The translations under genes were made by a program, and so were the position numbers. This document shows positions 57,655-64,000 of a stretch of DNA of 64,000 nucleotides, piece by piece. The stretch is from Pelomyxa schiedti (Eukaryota > Evosea > Pelobiontida > Pelomyxidae), in NCBI GenBank assembly GCA_020536535.1, contig JAHLWZ010000835.1, forward strand, positions 25,562 to 89,561, read 5' to 3'. Each line of letters begins with the position of its first letter. Within the stretch, counting starts at the first letter, position 1. A model generated the notes under the pieces. It was not told where the DNA came from. It saw only the letters and a program-made list of their open reading frames with translations, and did not search any database.

Positions 57655-59925
57655 TTAGGTGACAGGTGAGTGACATGGGTACATGAGTGAACATTCATCC
57701 ATGTCGTCAGTTCCAGTAACACCTTGACGTTTAAGGTAAGCCCTCAAGTATGCTTCATAACTCTCCTGTTGCGGTTGGGCTCCTTCTGTGAGAAAGTGAG
57801 ACAATTTTCACAAGGTTAATAGTGCAACCTTGTTCCATGATCATCATTATTTTGGCTAGATTGTTGTGGAAATGCAGCGCTTTGCCAGTGAGTGGCTGTG
57901 GCCGTTGTATTGGGGGAAGACGTCGTGCCGCTTCGCCTATTAGTGGAACTAGAGTCTCAGTGTGAATGACTCCTCTAAGAATATGCTCGGCCTGAAGTAG
58001 GGCATCATGGAGTTCTTTTTGGGAACCAGAGGCTGGATTGTGATGTATATTGTATAAAGCCTGCACAGCACCAAGATTAAAAGCGTTTGAGAGTGTGAGT
58101 GGCTCCTCCTCTTTTTGGAGCCACTTCACACTTTGGATGCCATGTAAGCAAGACAGGAACTGCCACATATCTGGTGTACATGCCGCGGACATAGGATAGT
58201 GGAATTTTGGTATGAGTGCTTCACAAGAAGGGACTGCGCTACAAGGCACAGTGCACTGCAGAGAAAGCGGCTGATATTCCCTCCCCATTGGGCAAAGATC
58301 CTAGAGCAACGAGTGTATCATGTGAGCCTAGAGCAATACCCTCATGGGGGGGTGACTTTTTCATATTGAATCGTAAAACCTTTATTAACTGAAACATATG
58401 GTTAAAATGAAGGGCCATACTATTCAAGTCTGCATAAGCAACAGATACTGTATTGTTGCTCCCCAGCTTACTCAGAACAAATGGAACAAGAGGGAGAAGG
58501 GCATGGGAAGTGGAGGGCAACTGAGAAAAAGAAGGGATCGGCCAATAGATCCCTCCTTTGTTGAGTAAATTAATCACTAAATCAGGGACTTCGTGATCGA
58601 GGTGGATAGCAGCATGCAACTCCGAAGATGGGCAAATGTCTCCTTAAGCATGAATGACCTGGCACTACCGGCTGTCATGCTACATTTTTGAGCGGCAAGA
58701 TTGGCAAGTTGCTCATTATTCAAGTTCAAGCGCTTACTGATACTCATATATTGATCAGCGTAGGGTTCGTACTCATCATCAGGGTAGGGCTCTGGGCTTG
58801 GACTCCATTCTTGAATTTCTTGGATATGCTGTGTTGTCAGGCACTTTGCCATGCTGTGTATAGCGGACAGTAGATAGAGGTAGTTTGTATGACTCAAGGC
58901 GGAATTGATCACACAAGGTGGCTCTGTTCTCCTTTAGAAAAATCAAGGAAAGGAGAAACATACTGATCAAGGTATCTGAAGGAGACGGATTTGGCTTTAA
59001 ATTCTAACCTCCCAGGGAGGATAATTCCTCGTACCTCCGGATACAGAATTAAATCCAGACAACTAGTGAGAACACAAAGAGTTTTATCCGAACATTGTTC
59101 CACAACCTTAAATTAAATAATGGTAATAGTGTTAAATGGCACTAACAATGAAAAAGGTAGTTTTTGCATACGCTCGTCTTTCTGCCGAGGTCGCTGCACA
59201 ATGTTCGGATAAAACTTTTGGTGTTCTCACTAGTTGTCTGGATTTTAAGGAATCATTAAAAAAAAAAAAAAAAAGTACCTTTACACCCCACTTCTTAAGC
59301 GACTCAAAAATCCACTGCCAACAGATGGATGTGGTGCAAATAACTTCTTTGGCAATTCGTCGAGGTGGGTATCACGGTAATGTGAGCATGTCCAAGTTTT
59401 ACCGTAAGTTGTCCCTGAGGCAGATGAAGTTGTAGAAGTACAAGTAGCACCAACGGCCAACTGTGGCACAATATCCATATTTCCCGTCATGTAGTGTAAG
59501 GCCTCGTAGTGCCTTTTCGCGTACTCCATGGTCTTGTCAGCCTTGCTACAGTCTTCATATGGGCACTCCGGGAAAGGCAACACCACCTCGGGGTCCAGCT
59601 TGTAGCGCCGCCATTGCGAAACCCAGTGCCCGATCTTTTGGTATATTGCCTTCGGGTCAGGTAGTGGTGATTTGGTCCAGCAGAAGGGCTCCAAAACTCT
59701 CCCGTCGACGATGAATGGCAAAAATACGACCCGAAGGCAATATACCAAAAGATTGGGCACTGGGTTTCGCAATGGCGGCGCTACAAGCTGGACCCCGAGG
59801 TGGTGTTGCCTTTCCCGGAGTGCCCATATGAAGACTGTAGCAAGGCAATTTTTTTGTAGTTTGAGTTCAATTTGAGAGCTTGAGATTTGTGGCACTCCAG
59901 AATCATTTTGGTGGGCCATATCCAT
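57655..59925 (-). CDS. Protein of unknown family with rearranged 5' end
   Basis: Minus-strand exons join as follows: a segment with AIYQKIGHWVSQWRRYKLD, PEVVLPFPECPYEDCSKADK and YAKRHYEALHYMTGN (59680-59450), then THLDELPKKLFAPHPSVG, donor GTACTT near 59277, acceptor near 59107, then VVEQCSDKTLCVLTSCLDLI and YPEVRGIILPGRL. Further exons give TTQHIQEIQEWSPSPEPYP, SKRLNLNNEQLANLAAQKC, SHALLPLVPFVLSKLGSNN, SHDTLVALGSLPNGEGIS, DMWQFLSCLHGIQSVKWLQK and LPPIQRPQPLTGKALHFHNN. The end MDECSLMYPCHSPVT has TAA at 57655. Mostly helical, no motif recognised. The 5' exon is part of a 119-bp palindrome, so the true start is lost or lies within it; the gene may be broken. Confidence 0.5.
59051..59245. repeat. 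48-bp inverted repeat: exon fragment copied backwards into the adjoining intron
   Basis: Arms 59051-59098 and 59198-59245 are reverse complements with about two mismatches. The first arm is exon (QCSDKTLCVLTSCLD on the minus strand). The second lies in the intron just upstream and reads nearly the same peptide (QCSDKTFGVLTSCLD) on the plus strand. Confidence 0.9.
59540..59846. repeat. 119-bp near-perfect inverted repeat
   Basis: Arm 59540-59658 and arm 59728-59846 are reverse complements over 119 bases, with one mismatch noticed (C/T in the CCCGATC/GATTGGG part). A 69-base unique spacer separates them. Both arms encode the same EDCSKA...YQKIGHW peptide on opposite strands, so a coding exon has been inverted and duplicated. 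Confidence 0.95.
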
Positions 59926-61013
59926 TGCCCACTGGGGGCAAAAAAACTCTTAGAAGTGTCCGGAAAAGACATCTATCCAATAGACTTACCAATAGAAAGC
60001 TCTTAACCTAAAAGTCTAAGTCCGGATCTGAGCCTCAGGCTAGATCTGTTCGGTGAAAGGTTCTCGGGTCTGGCAGCGGACACCAAACTGTGGGTCGTGA
60101 CGTGGGGCATTGTATTCGCATCCCAAAGCGGAGCTGTTTGCCCCCATGACCGGTGATGCTGGATTTGCGACACCTGAAGAGGAAAAAAAAAGGTCTGCTT
60201 CCGCTACAATCACAGTCCAGCTTGAGACTTGGAGGAGCTGGGAGGCGCAAGGAATGGCATGAGAGTGCACGTGCATCTGAACGCAGAGGGCTTGAGCGCT
60301 TCCCTTCCTCCGGCTACTAGGTGAGTGGGTGATCTGATGTTCGCGAAAAAATGCTTTTTTCTTTCCTTTTCCCTGACCGAGACTCCTTGGGCTGCAAACT
60401 GTGAACTGTGACGTGGCTCGTTGTGATTGCGGGTACAAGAGGAGTAGTTTGCCCCCAAAGCCGGTGGTGCCGGATTTGCGACAGTCAAAGAGGAAAAAAA
60501 TAATCCAGGTTTTCTGGAAAGTGGCCATCAGGGGGACAGTGTCTCTTGAAGCGGTGAGCCTTCCCCTTGTGTGCAGGCGACGATTACCTGCACGAGTGTT
60601 GTTTCCCAGGCCTGGGTTGGACTGAAGTGTGAGTGTAGGGGAAGCTTTGATGGGTGTTTAAGGGAAAAAAAAACATTTTTTTTTCTTCTAGTGTCGCATA
60701 TCCAGGAACACCGGTCTAGGGGGCACACGACTGTACATTCTCTTGTTGCCACAACGGCCCACGTCACTACCCACAGGAAGGTGGTGAAAGAGGTACCTAT
60801 CCAGCAAAGAAGAAAAAAAAACACACACCGACCTTCCCGTTTTGTAAGTTTTTCTGGGAAGTCCTCGGAGGACAACCACCAAAAAATGTTTGCCCCCAGC
60901 GTCCACTGTTGAGTCCGTAGCCCAATTTTGCCTAAAGTGGGGAATGGATATCCATTGCCCACTGGGGGCAAAAAAACTCTTGGAAGTGTCCGGAAAAGAC
61001 ATCTATCCAATAG
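59918..61013. repeat. 1.1-kb block bounded by 66-bp direct repeats, possible mobile-element remnant
   Basis: The 66-base sequence starting ATATCCATTGCCCACTGGGG occurs at 59918-59983 and 60948-61013 with one difference. Between them, about 60080-60190 and 60390-60500 form a second, imperfect direct pair (shared TTTGCCCCCA and GGATTTGCGACA with A-runs). The middle has several poly-A runs and no convincing open frame. Flanking direct repeats suggest an element with terminal repeats or a tandem duplication; no target-site duplication or transposase was found. Confidence 0.6.
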
Positions 61014-61690
61014 AAGAGTCACTAAAAGTCTAAATATCTAAGTTTAATCTCTAAGTTCTGTTTCCTTCAGTGGGAAAGGAAGGTAGGAAACTGCACCAAA
61101 GGAGAACAAAGAGGCACAAAGGATTTTATTCATCTTGGAATGGATGGATACATTTGGGTGTAGGTTATTGTGTATTTGTATATTCTTATAGAAATGAAGT
61201 GACTCAGTGTGTGTTTATAAAGGATTCCAAAGTCAAGGGAAAGGTCTTGGGTATCTCGATGATCTTTCTGTGAACTTGATTTCCGAACTTGGTAAGTGAT
61301 GACTCAGCCTCCGAGTCTCCAGTCTCGAGTCTTGCGAGTGCGCCTTGCGCACAGTTTGCCTGTGTGTTCGCAGAATCACACAGTTCTAAGCTGGTTCCAG
61401 ATGCGCAAAAAAGGTCTATTTTTAGTGGTAAAGGAACTCTTCGTAGTGGCTGGTTGTGTGGCAGTTCCAGAGGGTGCCAAAGCCAGAGGGAAAAGAAATT
61501 AAGATTATTTGTTTGGTTTGAGGTTGGTTTTTGCTACAATTGGGGGTAAGCCCACACAACTGGGCATTTATTAAATTTACTTACTGCATGAAGCCTTTAA
61601 GGTGGATTGTATTCAAATCTTGGGTGAATGATGGTGGTTGTTTGGAATTTGGCCTGGGTTGGTAAACCCAGTGCCCCACAGACTTCCACA
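61014..61690. other. Gap with no recognised gene
   Basis: Short open frames on both strands (for example 61070-61273 plus) lack recognisable domains, and only weak splice signals are present. Nothing supportable beyond its position between repeats and retrotransposon remnants. Confidence 0.5.
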
Positions 61691-61694
61691 CGCG

Positions 61695-62860
61695 CTAGTT
61701 CCCGCGGGAGTGTTGAGGTGTGGAAATTATTAGCCCTATGATGGTTTTGGCTGCAGATTCGGCTGAGTCTGGGGAGTTGGGAATTATGTTGAGGGTCTTC
61801 ATTGGGTTCAGTTTCAGTTCTTGCCGGAGTTCCGAATTATGTTGGCACCTGTTAAGGATGTGTTTTACTGTCTCCGGTGAATCACATCCATGCCGGCAAG
61901 TCAGAGTGACTTTGCATACATGGGCCATGTGTTTGTTAAGGGGTTTCATGTTGGTTACAACCAAGAGGGCTTGGTCCCAGATTGAGGGGGGATGCCTGGG
62001 GTGTGGAAGTCCCTTATTAAGTCTTGCCAGTGGTTGCAAAGGCTTAATTGGGTGCTTTTTGCATATGCTCCTATAGATGTCTGTGGGAGAAGATAGGTGG
62101 CATGGGAGATGCTTATTCAGAGTTTCTATCTCCCAGACCGGGGTTGTGTCATCTTTGATGAGAGGATTATGCTGGTTGGGGTTCTGATATCCTGAGATGG
62201 CCACTGCAACATTCCACCACTGTGTATCCAGCAGGGGTGTTGCCAAGCCTCCTTGTTTCTTGAGGGCCGTCAAGTGTTCCTCACTCCATCCAACTGCAAG
62301 TGTAAATTTTTGGTCATGTATGGATGCCAGACTTGACTTGGAGAGAAAATTTCAAAACGGCATTGGTATTGAAGGATGGAGTGGATGTAAATGTTGGTGG
62401 CCAAGGACTTTGGGTAGAATGTCTTGAGCCCTTCTCTGGGTCTTGTTGATCATTGGTTCAATTCTTTCTAGAGCGGAGATGTGGCCAATAAGGATGCCAA
62501 GGTATTTGTACTTTGTTACTGTCTGTACTGGCCACGCAGTTGATGTTATCTTTAGCCTGTGGGGGGTGGGCTGCCAGGACTTCTGTATTCTTGTAGTTCA
62601 GAGCAGCTCCTGTAGCCTGACAGTATAAATTGAAGATTGGAGCTCCTGTGTCCAGGTCCTCTAGATTCTTCCAAATAGTGCAGATGTCATCTTTGGTTTA
62701 GCTGGGGAGTCATGGAGTTTCATGAGAAAAGTGTCTATCACAACGTTGAAGAGGAGCAGAGAGAGGGGCCATCCTTGCCAGACTCCTCAACCTTATCCCT
62801 GAGGGTAGGTATGCTTCAGTGTTCTGCATTAGATGTGAAATTATGGTGGTCCATGTTTGG
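61695..62860 (-). mobile_element. Non-LTR retrotransposon (LINE) remnant, RT palm to C-terminal zinc knuckle
   Basis: Read on the minus strand with frame changes, the order is reverse transcriptase block GWPLSLLLFNVVIDTFLMKL (about 62773-62714), the catalytic aspartate block TKDDICTIWKNLEDLD (about 62700-62650, normally F/YADD), FNLYCQATGAALNYKNTEVL (about 62632-62573), WHPYMTKNLHL (about 62340), MKPLNKHMAHVCKV and a C-terminal zinc knuckle CRHGCDSPETVKHILNRC (about 61897-61845). The frame closes at 61695. This is the 3' half of a LINE polyprotein. The altered ADD box and several frameshifts or stops show it is inactive. Confidence 0.8.
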
Positions 62861-62893
62861 AGCTCTGCTTCTAGGCCCAATATCCTCAAATGA

Positions 62894-63128
62894 AGAAGCC
62901 CAGAAAGCAAACTCAGCCCAATCCCCCATCTCACAGAAACAGACAGTGAAGCAGCTATTCTATCCTGCAAAACAAGATCGGCCCCTGGCCCAGATGGGGT
63001 GACCTTTGTGGCATGGAAAGCACTCCCAAACTCTCAGCATCGATTCTGTGCAACATGTTCTATTGGCTATCGGAACACCCTGCCCCAGATCACCTCTCAT
63101 GGTCCTAGAATCTTTTGTGATTTCATCT
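62894..63128 (+). mobile_element. LINE reverse-transcriptase 5' fragment in opposite orientation
   Basis: The plus-strand frame reads SPESKLSPIPHLTETD, then SCKTRSAPGPDGVTFVAWK (about 62960-63017), the 'PGPDG' block that opens reverse-transcriptase domains, continuing to a stop near 63128. It belongs upstream of the block at 61695-62860 in an intact element but is inverted relative to it, so the element broke and flipped near 62860-62894. Confidence 0.75.
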
Positions 63129-63194
63129 TTCCTCTTTGAGTTGCATGCAGGTAAGGTTGTTGGTAAGAGGGTCCAGCATTTGAGGATATAGAGT

Positions 63195-63267
63195 ACTTTT
63201 GGTTGGTATCTTTCAATAATCCTCAGAGGAAACTTTTGGTTGGTATCTTTCAATAATCCTCAGAGGA
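63195..63267. repeat. 37-bp tandem duplication
   Basis: A unit beginning ACTTTTGGTTGGTATCTTTC occurs at 63195-63230 and 63232-63267, one after the other. It lies between two retrotransposon pieces. Confidence 0.95.
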
Positions 63268-63314
63268 ACTTTGTCTGGAGATCAATTTCGCTGGTTGGGT
63301 ATACTGGTGTTTAT

Positions 63315-64000
63315 TTAATCATCTTTGATCCTGCCTGACGCCTTTAAGGTGGATTGTAGTGAATCTTGGGTGGATGATGGTGGTTGTTTGGTAAACCCAG
63401 TGCCCTGCAGACTTCCACATGAGTTAGTTCTGGTGGGAGTGAAAATTAGATGTGTTTTACTGTCTCTGGTGAATCGCATCCATGCCAGCAACCAGAGGGG
63501 AGGGATTCCTGTATCCTGAGATGGCCACTGCAACATTCTGCCACTGTGTATCCAGCAGGGGTGTTGCCAAGCCTCTTGTTTCTTGAGGGCCGTCAAGTGT
63601 TCCAGTGATGTGCAGTTGGATGGAGTGAGGAAGTGTAAAATTTTGGTCATGTATGGATGCCAGACTTTACTTGGAGGGAAGATTTCAAAATGGATGTAAA
63701 TGTTGGTGGCTACTATTCTCGTTGGTAGAGCCCTTATCTGGGCCTTACTGATCATTGGTCCAATTTTTTCTAGTGGGAAGTGTATCCCTGGGTATGCTTT
63801 GGTGTTCTGCATTAGATGTGTGATCATGGTGGTCCATGTTTGGGGCATTCCTAAATGCTCCAAAATGAGACTACTACTAGGGAGTGGTCAGAGGTGCTGG
63901 ATTCCCATTTAGTCTGAGAACTAGTGTCTCTGAGAGTTGTAACAGCTGCATGGTGGAGTGCATAGTATAGCAGGTTTCATTCTGGATGTGTGTTGGGGAT
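63315..64000 (-). mobile_element. Second, internally deleted copy of the same LINE
   Basis: The minus strand repeats, with gaps, the segments seen at 61695-62860: WTTMITHLMQNTKAY (about 63840-63795), ATNIYIHFEIFPPSKVWH then PYMTKILHF (about 63710-63640) and QHPCWIHSGRMLQWPSQD (about 63565-63510), against WTTIISHLMQNTEAY, ATNIYIHS...VWHPYMTKN and the same QHPCWIHSG in the first copy. DNA identity is high where alignable (for example CCACTGTGTATCCAGCAGGG at 62216 and at 63540). Blocks including most of the RT thumb are missing. It runs into the window edge. Confidence 0.75.

Noticed and set aside
61070-61273. Small plus-strand frame with a possible CAP-like beta segment (SKVKGKVLGI)
   Set aside because: The resemblance is only a few residues, with no flanking exons or conserved neighbours. 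Not enough to call a gene fragment.
62960-63253. Minus-strand open frame of 97 residues
   Set aside because: Antisense of the plus-strand reverse-transcriptase fragment containing PGPDG.
1-64000. Ubiquitin/proteasome gene cluster acting as one system
   Set aside because: Several neighbours fit the theme, but orientation is mixed, unrelated genes intervene, and eukaryotic gene order rarely reflects function. No shared regulatory sequence was seen.

Overview
The window is nuclear DNA of a eukaryote with a small-cell, compact genome. Genes sit tens to a few hundred bases apart on both strands. Nearly all are cut by many short GT-AG introns, often 41-50 nt (six exons of the gene at 7957-9139 join perfectly across introns of 44, 46, 46, 50 and 112 nt). 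No bacterial operons, tRNA, rRNA or CRISPR are seen. The gene content (LRR-dual-specificity phosphatase, SCY1-like pseudokinase with Sel1 repeats, class I-like PI3K, OTU protease, Hint-domain protein, SDP1/TGL-type lipase, secreted GH78 enzyme) fits a free-living protist. An amoebozoan or other amoeboid lineage is my guess, not something the sequence proves.

Layout. 1-5292 (+): 3' part of a very large DUF3638/DUF3645 protein with AZUL-like, EF-hand and two RanBP2 zinc-finger segments. 5444-7657 (+): zinc-finger/RING-H2 protein. 7957-9139 (+): PAC2-family protein. 9174-about 12190 (-): UVSSA homologue. 12216-13148 (-): unresolved P/T-rich gene. 13460-16007 (-): protein with an RRM-like start and a C-terminal CXC cysteine cluster. 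16092-19427 (-): PI3K whose catalytic C-lobe cannot be found. 20042-21768 (+): second CXC-like gene carrying a tandem exon+intron duplication. 21866-24722 (+): alpha/beta-hydrolase-like domain (nucleophile Ser replaced) plus SAM domain. 24801-28788 (-): secreted alpha-L-rhamnosidase. 29029-32448 (+): pseudokinase-Sel1 protein. 32546-34759 (-): two tandem EF-hand paralogues with N-myristoylation-type starts. 34987-37079 (+): sugar transporter. 37137-39445 (-): LRR-phosphatase. 39606-41632 (-): carnosine N-methyltransferase-like. 41782-43987 (+): OTU protease. 44076-46213 (-): WWE-Hint protein. 46304-47647 (-): small multi-pass membrane protein. 47731-50603 (-): patatin/SDP1-type lipase. 50703-57386 (+): large helical-repeat protein. 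57655-about 59925 (-): unknown protein whose 5' end lies in a field of inverted and direct repeats. 59900-64000: repeats and decayed non-LTR retrotransposon pieces, with no intact gene seen.

Several neighbours concern ubiquitin or proteasome biology (DUF3638 protein, RING protein, PAC2, UVSSA, OTU, WWE), but nothing shows they act together and eukaryotic neighbours usually do not. Exon edges were placed by eye from reading frame, splice dinucleotides and family motifs. Gene spans are more reliable than individual exon edges.
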